From Aldrovandia affinis (taxonomy: Eukaryota > Chordata > Actinopteri > Notacanthiformes > Halosauridae), in assembly GCA_029706075.1 (NCBI GenBank), contig JAINUG010000015.1, forward strand, positions 1,893,715 to 1,957,714: 64,000 nucleotides of DNA, written 5' to 3'. Every line of letters starts with the position of its first letter. Position 1 is the first letter of the stretch. Below, one piece after another: positions 49,961 to 62,309 of the stretch. Below the pieces are notes generated by a model. It was not told where the DNA came from. It did not search any database and saw nothing but the letters and a program-made list of their open reading frames with translations. Both the position numbers and the translations under genes were made by a program.

Positions 49961-50359
49961 CTATTAAAAGAGCTGCAGTGGTGGTCGCAGTGTTCTGAGG
50001 GGTGATCCATGTCTCTGTGAGGGCCAAGAAATGCAGGGAGGCCTGGGCTGAGATGAAGTCAGCCTTCTGGACTATGGACTGCCAATTCCATAGACCTGCT
50101 TCAGCCTAGAAGTCTAAACCGGTGGGTCTAGGTGGGTGAGTCAGATTGGAGAGGTTGCTGCAGGTTGTTGCACCTTTGCTTTTACATGGTCGAGGAGAGG
50201 AGAGATGGACAGCGATAGGAAGATGGCACATAGTGTTAGATGTGGAAGTAGTAGTACACAATATAGTCTTCATCTATAATTTTCCAATTTAAAAATCTTC
50301 TTTAAAAAACCCCAACCATAACTCAACCATTTAAAACCAGCACATGCATCCTGCCACAT

Positions 50360-50583
50360 GGATTGATGTCCTCCAACCTCTATGCTGCACACTCTGTCCT
50401 TTTATTCAGCCCACAATTTGATTCAGCTGCCAGAAGTCCCAATTGCTTAATTCAATGCAGCTGGTGGCCAGGTGTGGGACTGCAGGCTGATGGGAGCTGT
50501 AGTCTCTATGGCTCTAGTGGATCACAAGTGTTAAAGGAGCAGGCAGCCATTTCACAAGGCTGCTCCTTGTGATGCCACAACAC
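50360..50583 (-). mobile_element. LTR fragment (fossil), related in layout to the solo LTR at 36531
   Basis: Shares with the 36531 LTR the order of short motifs near one end ('caggcagccatttc', then 'ccttgtg', then 'ccaca') and a similar GC-rich half with 'gtggccaggtgtggg'. Only one end is present. Old and incomplete. Confidence 0.35.
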
Positions 50584-50989
50584 ACACAACCATTTACACT
50601 GAAAAGTAAATTAATGTAAACCTAGTTTACCTGGGACCTGAGCTGTTAAACCTTTTGATTGGCCAGTCTAATATCCCTGGAAGAATCCCAGTCAGTCACA
50701 GTTTTACATGAAAATGAATACAAATGTATACCATCTAAAATGCATTCTTTCTGTAGAGGGGTTTCCAAGTTAACCTGACAATTAAATAATGAAATATCAG
50801 TGAGTTCAAATGTATTCACCACCTTCGTTGACATGTTTTACACTGTGGACAATGTGATTCAAATTTGTATTAAAAATACTACCTTAAATCTACTGAAAGC
50901 CTCACACAAAATAAAATGGATCCATATAAACATTAGATTACAAATGTTCAAAATGATTTTATTGAAATATAGCTATAGTCATTAATCAA

Positions 50990-51120
50990 TCAATGACACT
51001 TTATTTGTATTGCACATTTTACAAAAGATTTGTCACAATGCGCTTTACAACAGACCCCGGCCTGAACCCCCACAAATGACAGCCTAAGGCCTCCTCCTCT
51101 GGCTGGCCCAGGCTCTGAGT
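50990..51120 (-). mobile_element. retroposon 3' tail
   Basis: The + strand reads 'caatcaatgacactttatttgtattgcacattttac' then 'gtcacaatgcgctttacaac', the reversed 3' end of a common fish non-LTR element or SINE (AATAAA lies near its end on the minus strand). The GC-richer DNA up to about 51360 may belong to it. Confidence 0.45.
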
Positions 51121-51369
51121 TTATAATGACTAACAGCAGTCAATGAGTCCAAGACAATGTGCAAGACAACTCAATATGGTACATTGTTTATTTCTAAGAA
51201 ACTGGAACCAGTTGTCCTGGGGTGGGGTAGCAGACTGGGATAAGTGCCTGGTGGGTAGATGGCGCGGGGTCTGAAGGTCCACCTTCAGCGGTGAGAGATG
51301 GAGACAGAAACAATATGGGGAATAGGGATAGATGAAATATGGGTGCAACAGGTGACCCCACCAAAAGTT

Positions 51370-53530
51370 AACTATGGCAGCATAGTTACTAGGACAGAGA
51401 TAGAGAATCTAAGCAGTCATGAGAGGGGTATTCATTGCCAGTGTCTGGATGTGGACTAACTCATCACACCAGCTAGGTTTTCCTACCGTAACGTTAATTG
51501 GTGATGGGATACATAAATATTCAAATATCAATTGGACCTCTGGTGCTTGTAGCGTAGTCCACGAAAAGGACTGAAAATTATAGTGTTTAAACCAGTAGGA
51601 AAATGCATAAGATTTGGACAATAAAACAACAGTTTTTTCAGCAGCATCGACTACAGCGTGTGTTGTATATAAACAGCAAACAGGAAGTCCAAACACCAGA
51701 TACGACGCGCACTATATCCATAGAATTAATGTTATACTGAATTCGTCATTTTTCAATAATAGGAAGAGGATGCACTAGAGAGAAAATTCACAGAATACTT
51801 TCTTCTCACTGTCACTAGATGGCACTGAGGTTTGGAAAATGATAGTGTGGTACACTATGTCAGAGGTGTTAAAATAAACTTTTATAAAAACACCAAATTG
51901 TAAAAAAAATTATCTGTATAACTTGCACGTAAAATAGGCACACACTACTTCAACACATTTTGTAATGGGTTTTTGATTCAGAAGAGCAATATTTCTTCTT
52001 ACTATTCAGTACAATTCAGTTGTATCCAGTAGATGGAGAAAATACTTTGAAGCTGTTACATTGCCTCTGCATGGTTTTCATTGCAAGCTGCCCATTACAG
52101 CAACAACAACTAAAACATTGACATCCAGATTTTAGACTCAGGGACAACAATGTACAAATCTCACAGTAAATGTATCCATAAATAAAAATAAAATAATATA
52201 TTAGAAAATATATATTATATATATTAAATAGCTCAAAGACATACATGGTTCAGTCATTACTGTTTACTTATCAAGATAAAATACAGCCTAACATAATAGC
52301 CTTTTCCATTGGTTTACAAAAGTAGCTATTTCCCATATAACCATCTGGAGTTGGGGATGTAATGTGGCTGAACAATTGTATTGTAAAATTATAAAAGAAA
52401 TCTAACTAACAAAAAATTGCCATGATGATGATCATTTTTAGGCCTGTTGGTGAAAATAGGGGAAAGTCTAAGACGGTGGTGGTTATGGACCAAAGACTAT
52501 GAGAACCACATAAGACAGGTACCCACAAAGACTTGAGCTCCAATTTCACTTCTCCAAGGACACTGACAGGTGAACTCTACTCAAAGCAACTTATTTTTAC
52601 ATGCACATATTCTTGACATTGACAGACTACCTGAAGACAAAGTTCAAATCATACAGTCATAAATGGCAGTTTAGTCACAGTGAAAAAGCTCTGCTGAAAA
52701 TAGGTTCCAATGACTGAAAAGGCAATGGCTCAGCTTACACATGCCGAGGGCAGTGCGCACAGGAGAGTAATATTAAAATACAGTTTCACGAGTTCAGCAA
52801 TCACCAAAATTAACCCGTCAAAAAGTTGTTGTGAAAAGGCAAAAAATAACTAAAAATGAAAACAGACCAGCCTTGGAATCATATCAAAACAAACACAGTG
52901 ACATGACTTAATACTTTATGTAAATATACATTTGAATAAATATCCACTCCCTCTTTGATTTTGTTTAATATATTCAATACGCTTTAATAACTCTTTTTCT
53001 TTGTGCTTTATTATTTTTCCACCTCTCTGCATAAAATGTATATTGATGAACATATGAGTGCAAATAAAGCATATACAGTATGACATAGACAGATTAATAA
53101 TGAAATAAATAATAATTAAGTCCTTCCCTCTCAGAGATCAATCAGTCAATCACATCAATGTAGTCCTGCAACAATCCTAATCCAACAAAATATAGGCGTA
53201 AAGCATCACAAACTTGCCAAGAGGGAAACAATCAACAATCAATTGGAAATATTTATTCCAGTTCAGATGAAAGATGCCAAAATGTCACCCAATGGTGACA
53301 GATCCATGTTTATGTAAAATCCATGATCTAAGTAATTTTTATTTTAAAACACAAAAGCGATTGAAGGAACAAGTCCACTTCCCTCAACAAGTAGTCTGTG
53401 AAGATCTGTTGCATGGTTATAAGAGCCCCATAAATGCATTTGCCTTGTCCCTTCTCCTTACATGTTGCTGTGGGGGTGACAGCAGTTCCATCATTCTCTA
53501 TAAATTATCCTATCTCACATGATTATTCAT
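51370..53530. other. no gene recognised
   Basis: AT-rich DNA. Short random frames only. Confidence 0.4.
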
Positions 53531-53539
53531 TACAGCTTC

Positions 53540-54230
53540 ACTGATTCAAGTGATCAATTTGCAAATGTTGGTACAGCACATCTCTGGGTGTGCAGGGCAT
53601 GTGCATGTGGTCATTTTGAATATCCTGAGGCATGTACATGACAACAATTGCAGGATGCCAGCCAGATTCATCCTCTTCATCCTTATACCAGCCTTGCCAT
53701 CAAGAGTTGAAATAGCAGGATGGCTTTCTACACAGTGCCTCCAGATCCCTTCTTGTGAAGTGAGGCGACACGGGAGGTAACTGCCAAGATTTAATTTCTC
53801 CTTTCTTGGCACAGAAGACCTTGTGACGGAGCTTGTTCACATCACTGGCTGAACTGCCCGTGCATTGTACAAATGTCACGTGAAATCCTGAAGATGGAAC
53901 AATTCTTCAGACCGGGCCCATTCTGTTCCAAGTTGCTGGAAGGCTTCTCAATAATCTGGCCATGCTTTGATGATTTTCAAGGCAGCTACCTTTTCCAACG
54001 CTCACAATTCGCTCGCTGGTCCACAGCTGGTTATCATACAAAGCCTAAGGAGCTTTTTGTAATTTTCCATGCTGAGGACATTTGCTCCTTTGTAGATATT
54101 TATTTTCTTGAACTGTGTTCCGCCATTCTGGAGGTCCATAATGAAAGCTACACATGACACAAATACATAAGGAATATCAGGAAGAGTCTTCACTGACTCA
54201 TATCCTGCTGATGCTACAAGCACAGTACAT
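53540..54230 (-). mobile_element. broken CXC-domain mobile-element ORF (fossil)
   Basis: The minus strand encodes several peptide pieces in different frames. The last contains LLSCTCLRI, then a spaced set of cysteines (CTCPAHPEMCCTNIC), a cysteine pattern like the tesmin/TSO1 CXC domain, preceded by WRHCVESHPAIS. An upstream piece near 54200-54000 reads PYVFVSCVAFIMDLQNGG. From memory, large repeated ORFs in fish and invertebrates end with this order (a LFC-K block, a 'W.R...HP' block, then CXC). It is interrupted several times and is a relic. Whether its parent is a DNA transposon or a virus-like element is unclear. Confidence 0.45.
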
Positions 54231-54239
54231 TTGACATTT

Positions 54240-55215
54240 TTTACATTTTAAGCATTTAGCAGATGCTCTTATCCAGAGCGACTTACAAGATGTGCACTAA
54301 TACATGGTATGATCAATTATTGTTCGCACAAGAGATCAGTGCAGTAATACAGCAATAGACATCGTTGTTGGCAGCTGCATACCATACCTGTCACACCGGT
54401 AAGGAAAAGGTTAGTACAATTATTATTATTTTATTTTTTTGGGGGGAGTTTTAAACAAGTATACATAAAGCAGTAATAAACATGTAGGCAGTGGTGATGA
54501 CAGTTGGCTAGATGTACAGAATTCAGTGGTAGTGGAGTCAGGACAGAGAAGAGACGAGACCGCGAGGAGCAGATGCAGGGCGCCCGGAGAGATGGGACAG
54601 TCAGTTTGCCAGTGGAGGAAGAGCGGAGGGGTCTGGCTGGGGTGTAGGGTGCGATGAGTGTCTAGAGATAAGGGGGAGCAGTTCCTCTAGCCGCTTGATA
54701 AGCTAGTACCAGATATTTGAATTGAATGCATGCTGTGATGGGGAGCCAGTGCAGAGAGGTGAGTAGAGGGGTGACGTGCGTGAACTTGGGTTGATTGAAC
54801 ACCAGACATGCGGCAGAATTCTGGACCAGTTGCAGTGGCTTGATGGCGCAGGCTGGTAGTCTGCAGTAGTCCAGACATGAGGGCCTGGACCAGGGCCTGG
54901 ACCAGGAGTTGTGTGGCCTCTTGTGGTGGGTGGACATCCAGGCAGAGATGTCTGCCAGGCATGCAGAGATCCGCGCCGGGACCTGGGTCTCAGAAGGAGA
55001 GGAAGAGTTGAATGTCATTAGCATAACAGTGATAAGAAAAACCATAAGCAGAGATGACAGAACCAAGTGATTTGGTATACAGGGAGATTAGGAGGGGGCC
55101 TAGCACCAAGCCCTGCGGGTCTCCGGTGGAGAGGGTGTGGGGAGAGGAAAGGGATCCTCTCCAGGCCACCTGGTAGGACCGGTCAGCCAGGTATGACTTG
55201 AATATGACAGTATGA
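54240..55215 (-). mobile_element. L2 LINE 3' half with an internal deletion
   Basis: Minus strand: RT motif GLVLGPLLISLYTKS (near 55110-55060), then YGFSYHCYANDIQLF, where the catalytic YADD has become Y-A-N-D; DISAWMSTHH; then a jump that skips the KLNLNKTELL region; then KPLQLVQNSAACLVFNQPKF and HWLPI; and the full L2 tail at 54240-54295. The changed catalytic Asp and the deletion show it is inactive. Confidence 0.85.
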
Positions 55216-55249
55216 GGGTCCTCCTGTCAGTTTCCTCCTTTTTGTTCTG

Positions 55250-58200
55250 CCTCTCTTTTAGATGGTGTTCCATACTTCCCTTTCCCTTCTTGATTTGTAA
55301 TTTTCTCTCTAGTACACGTTACACTTTAATAGAATAGTTGAAGGAAGTAGTTTCCTAGATTCCCTAAAAAAACCTTTTCAAGTGCTACGTTTTGGTCACA
55401 GACCTTTCTCAGTTGTTTTCAAGAATCACACAGTGATACAGTCTTTACAAACATTAACTTCTGTACCTTCTGGTCTTAAGCACACAGGATTCAGATGAAA
55501 TGGTAGACTTCTTGACTTCAGAGATTCCATCTTTGTTCATCCAGTGGGTCAGTCACAGTGAGAAATAATGATTGGCAAAAGCCGAAAAACAAGGGAAATT
55601 ACATTTGAAGATTAGACCCTAAGTATCTTTAATGATAGAAAAAAGGCTTCACTTGATCAATGAAGCCTACAGGTATGTGATATTTAAGACTAGATTAAAT
55701 TAAACAAACGTTTCAAAATAATTATGTATATTTGAAACAAACAGCCTATATGGTCAGTGATAAGATAATAGTCAAGGTGCTTCAGTGAATTTCCTTTTTT
55801 GGCTTTTGCCGACCATTGCCTCTTACTTGGGGTTAATAGTCTATGTATCTAATCTGAGTAGTTTATAGCTGCTACCTGACACAAAACTTGAAACATCTGC
55901 CTTTGTAACAGCATTCACATTCCTGTAATCTGTATTTTGTACCAAAACATTAATTTCTACAGTATAAAGTTTATCATTTCCATAAAGCTTCACCTACTTA
56001 AACTAGGTTCAATCTTTTCTCAGGATACCCAGGAATACAAGCTGTTTCACAGGCCGAGCATTTTCAACAACAAAGTCATGGCATGTGATTCCAGTTTGAC
56101 TCAGAACATCAGGGAACAAAGGCATGTTTCAGAGTAGCAAGTTCCATCTACTCAGCTTCTCTCAAACTGTGCCTCTGCATTGTTCATTATCTCAGAATTA
56201 TTCAGCCTGCCCTACGATCCACTGTTTAGGAACCGAGCAGTAGAACTCTCAAACGACACTCCTCCACTTTTCCAACCCACTTCCAACCCACTTGCTCAAC
56301 ATGTACTGTACACGGATATGTGTTATAACTAACTCATTTTCCTGCAATCTGGAGGTGCAGCGAGATAGTTTAGTTTTAATAAACTGGGTGCATCTCTTTA
56401 CAAGGTTGTGGCACTGTTGTGTGTCTATTGCTCTGCGTGTATACAGTAGCCTTTAGCCTACTTTACCTGGGTATCATGACTGTAGGACTTTATTGATGTG
56501 CTTGAATCATGATACATGATACATGAGGGATGGGAAATGCTTGATGACATAACAACATAACTGCTTGATTATTAACCATTCAGTGTTATTTACGTGCTAT
56601 TTTTCATTTAAGTGTACCTTATCATAATGGCCATATACCATGATCATTTATTTTGATTTTATTCATTTAATTATTATATTTTTGTAGCGGACACAACAAA
56701 AAAACGTGAACAAGGGTCTAAGCTTCAACATACGCAAAAATGAAAATGTATGCATTTGGAGGTAATTGAGGTCAAAGTTTAAAGAAAAAATCTCCCTTCT
56801 ATGTTCATCATTGATGAAGATATCTTATGGTATGGTGTGAGGCCCAAAACTGGTCACCTTTGAGCACCTCTGCCTCCTGGATTGTTGGTCATGCAGGTCC
56901 AGAAGTCCAGAGTCGAACCATTTCTCCAATGGGCAAACATTGTTTCACATGTAAATTTTAGTTTTGAAAGGGGTGAGGCCAACAGGTGATTGATTTCATA
57001 TGGAATAACCCAGCAAGCACTGAAAATTAAGCTGATGATTTTCAATCCTAGTTTTTGTAGTGTTTGATGCCAACCTTTTATTTGCTTGTGTTGCTACAAA
57101 ATATGAGATGCATGCGCATTCATGCTTCTGCCAGATTTTTTGCATTGTCAAAATATGGAACAGGTGTAACATCATGGAACATGCCATGAAGGTTAATGGG
57201 AATTTATACTCTAATGCCATGCAGTATTCTCACTAGAAATGTCTATTCTTGTAAGAGGTCTGCATTATGAATTGTCGGCCTCTATTTCCATAAGGTTGGT
57301 TTCAAGGCATCCCAAGCTCAGCCCATCCCCATAAGTAAATAGTTTTATGTGAAATGGCTATTACGGGTTAGTGGGAATGATCTATTCAAGGTCTCAATCA
57401 AAGGAGTCAGTTTCAGCTTTAAAAAAAAAATTGTTTCCGATTTTTCTCCCATTTTGGTAGCCAATTAGACCTGCTATTTAAGTCCCACCCACACGGGAGG
57501 CCTAGTTTCAGCTTTTTTTAAAATGTGACACTCAAACATTTGAGAGGGGATTTGGTGCATGTTTTCAACATTAATTCACACATGGTTTTCATTAAACCCA
57601 TCTGTAGCTGATAAAAGGTTTTTGAGTTTCAATCTGTTCTTAGAGCTTATTTTATGACTTGGAGTAGTATAAACTATTTTTAGGAAGCTTATTTATAAGC
57701 AACTACATTGTTAAATCAATAGTGAACCGGTGAATTCTTCTAGTTTGTATTTAAGTTTCTTGCTTTTGTACTCATGTCTGGTCGGTCACTCTTACCGCTA
57801 CCACCCAGGAGGTCCTTCAATAAATAATTTTGCCAACAATATTTCCCAATATATTTGATCAATATCACAAATGATCAAATATTTCATTTATCTAATTCAC
57901 AAATGAGCTGCATGCAATGATGAGGCACTTATTGCAAGACACATTTGATGTATGACTCATACTCAAATCAAAGGAGGTGATCTAAGGGGGTACATTTTGT
58001 TCAACGAAACATGTAAATATCTCGTCATAAACATCTCCATTTGCTGTTAGCGATGTTTGCACCCGATGTCGCATTTACATTACAAGAGCATTCATTTCTC
58101 ATTGTGAAATCGCATTCTACTGAGCAGGAAGTACTGCAGGCAGCACAGCAGGCGCATGCTGTCATGGTCCTGGTCACAGTGACACGATTCCCTTGCAGAA

Positions 58201-61020
58201 GAATCGCCATGATTACATCTGTAATTTTTCAAACCATACCACATGTTACAAATGTGCAAGAAATTAATTTTTCAGGCTTCCGTTGATAGATTTTTTTGGA
58301 GATTAGATTAATGAAAATACAGTTATAGAAACATTTGTACATGTGTGCTTCAGGAGAAACAATTTTACACATTGCGAGTGCCTCTCAGTTTGAATTTGGT
58401 CATGAAATCACAGAGCATTACTCTGTAACCCAAGCTGTCCCTGGAACTCATTAGACTGATGTAAATCCTTGATTTTGTTCTTATGCTGTTATTCCATGGC
58501 ACCTCCAAGGTTAGTATGAAATTCAGTCGACAAGTAGATGGAAAATCATTAGAAACAGAGAAAGATATAAGGCCACCCAGTCAATAACCCTCTCCCTTTG
58601 GACCAATTAAGGTCTCCTACATGATGTATTTAATATTTTTCAAAGAGACTGAATTTAATACTAGATCATTGCTCACAGGGTTTCACTGTGTTTGCAGATA
58701 ATTCAGCCTTTCTATCTTTGCCAAATGTTAAAAATATTGACATAAAAAAACATCCAAAAGCAAATGTTTTCTGCAGATAAATTCAGATATCTTTACTGTA
58801 TAATGCTTGTACAGTAGGGGTCAAGAGAGAGACAGATCCTGACCCACTCGTAGATGGTTGGAAATATCTGCCCTCAGCTGTTTTCCTGTATGGAGGTTAT
58901 TTCATGTCTGTTTTTACATGATGATATCTTTGTAATTAAATGAAAGACACAACACCTAACAGTGTAATGTACTGACTATCCCTAACATACAAGGTAGGAA
59001 CAATACAAATGTAATGTCCAGTGTGTTGATTGTTTTAAAGACAAGATGGCAGATAACAGGGGCAGTTGGATTCTGCAGGGTGGTTGGCTTTTTATTAAGA
59101 TCGCAATTGCTGTTTGAGTCTCAAAATCTAGCCTTGGCATTATGACAGTTCCCTTACTGTTGCTAATTAACTGGTACTGACAAAAGACATTTCTCACCAT
59201 ACACTAAATCCCTTGGGATTAGAATATATCATATTGCCTTGACATCACAGCAGAGTTTTGGCAGACATAAACAGAAAGAGTTGTGTCCAGTGATACCTAT
59301 TAGGCCTTTAGTACTATTACACCTCTTGTTTTGCCCCTGTTGTTTTATTTCTGGCTGCGACTTGAGAAAGCAAATCGATAAGTGGTTTTTATCTCTCTCA
59401 CTCACTCACTCATTTATTCACAGCAGTACTAGACTTTGAAAATGCCAGCACTGGAGTTGTTCAACACGCACTCTGTTCAGTCCTTGTTTGCCTGACAAAG
59501 CAGGCCTAAGGGGAATTAAGTTTTCAGGTTGCCTTTCCATGCTTCCATTCGAGCACAAATGTTTTTTCTGGTTTCTAACTGTAAATTCTGCACAGGTTTT
59601 GATTAAACTGTACCCAAACAATTTCTAGGTTATAATCACAAATATTTTTCACTTTCATGTTTCTTATTACTCCTAAATATAAAATTGTCTTTTGATAATA
59701 CTCATACCTTTTTGCATTCTTTACACCATAGATGACCACATAAGATGTGCTTTAAAAGTCCATTCCCTGATAGATAGCAAATATGACTGATTTATCTGTA
59801 CTCCATATTAACTAGCTATGTGAATGTAGATAATGAATGGAGAGAAATGCACAGCCATGTTAACGAAGGCAAGATAAGCACAGCTAGTTAGCTTTCACTG
59901 GTCCAGCATCTAGACTAGTCACTGTCTCTTTGCTCCCATCCTCCTTGCACATCCCACCATGCAACAACATGACCCATAATGTCCTGTTTGTCAGTTCTTC
60001 ATTTATTTTAAAAGAGGTAGCTATATGGCTATATATCAGGGGTGGGAAAGGAGGGTTGTATCAGTTTCTAGATTTCATGCCAATTTCTGCTCTTAATTAT
60101 ATAATTAGATAAATCATTTACATAAACTGACATTTTAGCATTTTTTGATAAGCTTATGGATGCCAGCTGAAGATTGTGTCCCTATATGAAACACTGTATG
60201 GTAGGCTAATCAATGAGTGAACCGACATTGGTGTATACAGCTACTAAAGAGTGCAAGAAACGAATATTAAAACTGAAACAAACTAAAAATAAGAAAGAAA
60301 TTGGTTGCCAAAATAAGAACTAAAATAAAAATGAAGTTGATGCCTAAAACTAAAAACTGTAATGAAAATGAAGACTGAAGATAAAATAAAGAATAAAAAC
60401 AAATAAAGAAACAACACCTATAGCATAAATCAGTTTTTGCAGCAGGAGGCTGCAGAGCAGGAAAGAAAAGAAAAGACGTGCCTAATCAAATTGAATGCCT
60501 TGATGTAGTTCTCTCTATTTTCAGAATTTATTTTTCACTTGGAAGTTGCAGGGTAATATGCTATCCTACAACTTATATGTGATGTGATAATATTATGGAA
60601 TTGGTGAGCGGTAGCTAATTTTTATACCACTGAGAGATTTTAGGAATATGGCCCTCTGACTCATTAAAAATCCATCCACACTCCAAATTCTTAGCAGCAT
60701 AGTATCTCTTGTAACCCTTTTTAACACACACAATTAAAGCAATCAAATTTCAAGGATATCTTGCCAGTAATTAGGGACATGCTTTCGGGCTTCCCTCCCT
60801 TGGGAATTTTATAATATTCGATGTTCGATAGTCGAATGCAACGAATACTAAAAGCTTGTGGTCAAAGGGAGATTTCTACCTGGCATACAGTAAGAACAAT
60901 TAATTGCTAAATAAATGTAATATGCACATGTAACAAAGCCTAAACTACTACTTTTAATGTAGTTGACTACGCCACTCTCAGTTAGGTGAGAGACCATTTA
61001 AATAGTTGGAAAGGGGGAAG
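55250..61020. other. no gene recognised
   Basis: AT-rich unique-looking DNA. 57420-57520 contains a fragment of a fish repeat ('tctcccattttggtagccaattagacc'). No exon with good splice sites and conserved coding was recognised. Confidence 0.4.
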
Positions 61021-61157
61021 TACCTCAGTGACCGGTGAACATATCTGACAACACAGAGGTAGGCAATAATATTATTTATTAAACAATGGTAAAAACACTA
61101 TCAGGGTGGGGAAAGCCCAGAATGGCTGCCACTAGAATGGCGTGAGGTCCAACAGCG

Positions 61158-61790
61158 GCACGCCAGAAGAGTTAGGTAGTTTTATAATTTCACACAGTAA
61201 ATCAGAAGAGTAGGGTACATGCCAGGGCACACTATAAATCCCTGCAGGAGGTGAACCGCGCCAACAGCCGGCTCCTACAACTGGAGGAGACCAGGAAGAC
61301 GGCGGACAAGCGCCAGGGCATGCTAGCTGGCCATCGACGTGGGCGCAGGAGAAGTCGCGGCACAAGGAGGAGCTGAGCGAGGCGTGCGGCTGCAGCACGA
61401 GAAGGAGGTGATCTCAGAAGAGACTCAAAGAGGCGGATTGGAGCAAGAAGCTGCAGCTGGAGCAGACCGCACAGCCAGGGAAAATCAGGCAAATCTGACA
61501 ACACACACAATGTAGGTCTGTTTGAGCACCCAACCATCTCCTGGTCTCCAGACAGTGGACAGAATCAGGTGTGCACACAGTAAATAAAGGCATGCCACAA
61601 CATGCACTTGAAAAAACAGAGTTCAGAAAGGCACAGCAGTAATCAGGCTGATATTACTGCCTCCTCCGTGTGCACAGGTCAGTAAAGCCCTGGCCCAGCA
61701 CGCCAGAAGAGTTAGGTAGTTGCACACTATAATTCCACACAGTAAATCAGAAGAGTAGGGTACATGCACACTATAAATCCCATACAACGA
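61158..61790. repeat. direct repeats flanking a gene fragment
   Basis: 'cacgccagaagagttaggtagtt', 'ccacacagtaaatcagaagagtagggtacatgc' and 'cacactataaatccc' occur at about 61158-61240 and again at about 61698-61780. The two copies are nearly identical over about 80 bases and 540 bases apart. Confidence 0.85.
61242..61485 (+). pseudogene. coiled-coil protein fragment, frameshifted
   Basis: A GC-rich block unlike the DNA around it. The + frame from 61242 reads LQEVNRANSRLLQLEETRK, then TADKRQGML. Further pieces in other frames read EKSRHKEELSEA, LQHEKEV and KEADWSKKLQLEQT. All are Glu/Lys/Leu-rich, as in a long coiled coil. At least two frameshifts separate them. It has no intron or start, and looks like part of a host gene copied here, possibly by retroposition or capture. 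I cannot name the parent gene. Confidence 0.5.
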
Positions 61791-62309
61791 TTCAGAAGTG
61801 TTGGGCAAATACACACTGTAATCCCCACAGTAATCAGGTGTGCCCCAAAGGAATGAATGAAAACAACAAAGTTTAAAACACATCAATTGTGATTCCGTAG
61901 CAGAATAATAAAATGCACAGTAAAATAACCTCTGTTACAATTACAATATAAAAACAGGGATCCCAATTTAAAATATAAATGCAGGTGCACGGTATCTAAA
62001 CAGAGCGGCAAGACCAAAAAATGCGATAGCATACAAACAGTTAAGATAGTCAAAGCCGAGGTGGACGGATAACGCTATTCACACGGATAACACTATTCAC
62101 ATATATCTAGCTTTACATACACAAGCATATGAACCAGCTTTTACACCCTATACAATACCGAACAACAACGTGGTGGTTTTGCAATTTCCAGCTTGCTCGC
62201 CCTGGAGAGATCTCTTGCTTGACTGCAACGCTTCCTTTTTAAAAGTCGTCGAAGGTGCATCTGCCACTTCCATTACAATTAGCCTGATTGAGAACAGCTG
62301 AGCATCGGC

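Larger units (their letters stand above)
47440..50200 (-). mobile_element. L2 LINE 5' half (endonuclease and linker), split by an insertion
   Basis: Minus-strand pieces follow L2 ORF2 order. 50200-49970 encodes the early endonuclease (SIVQKADFISAQASLHFLAL, then TETWITPQNTAT). 48500-48140 continues it with FSHTPRSTGRGGGTG, VLYCPPGPL and ELLLGDFNLQ. 47990-47440 holds the linker before the RT (SFDLLCPISTKPA, PSTWLTDCIRTDR). The gap of about 1.5 kb (48450-49970) is foreign DNA. RT and tail are missing. Stops and frame changes are present throughout. Confidence 0.75.
61040..62300 (-). mobile_element. possible LTR-like or other repeat unit (fossil)
   Basis: Minus orientation shows a TATA-like 'ttaaaaagg' near 62240 and an AATAAA near 61078, as in the 36531 LTR, and the sequence repeats parts of itself ('atctgacaacac' at 61042 and 61493). 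The ends were not found, so this is a weak call. Confidence 0.25.

Noticed and set aside
53873-54157. 94-codon + frame
   Set aside because: It is opposite to the CXC-type mobile-element relic and shows no own motif.
58025-58286. Cysteine-rich minus frame and overlapping + frame
   Set aside because: Both are short, overlap each other and lack any recognisable domain.
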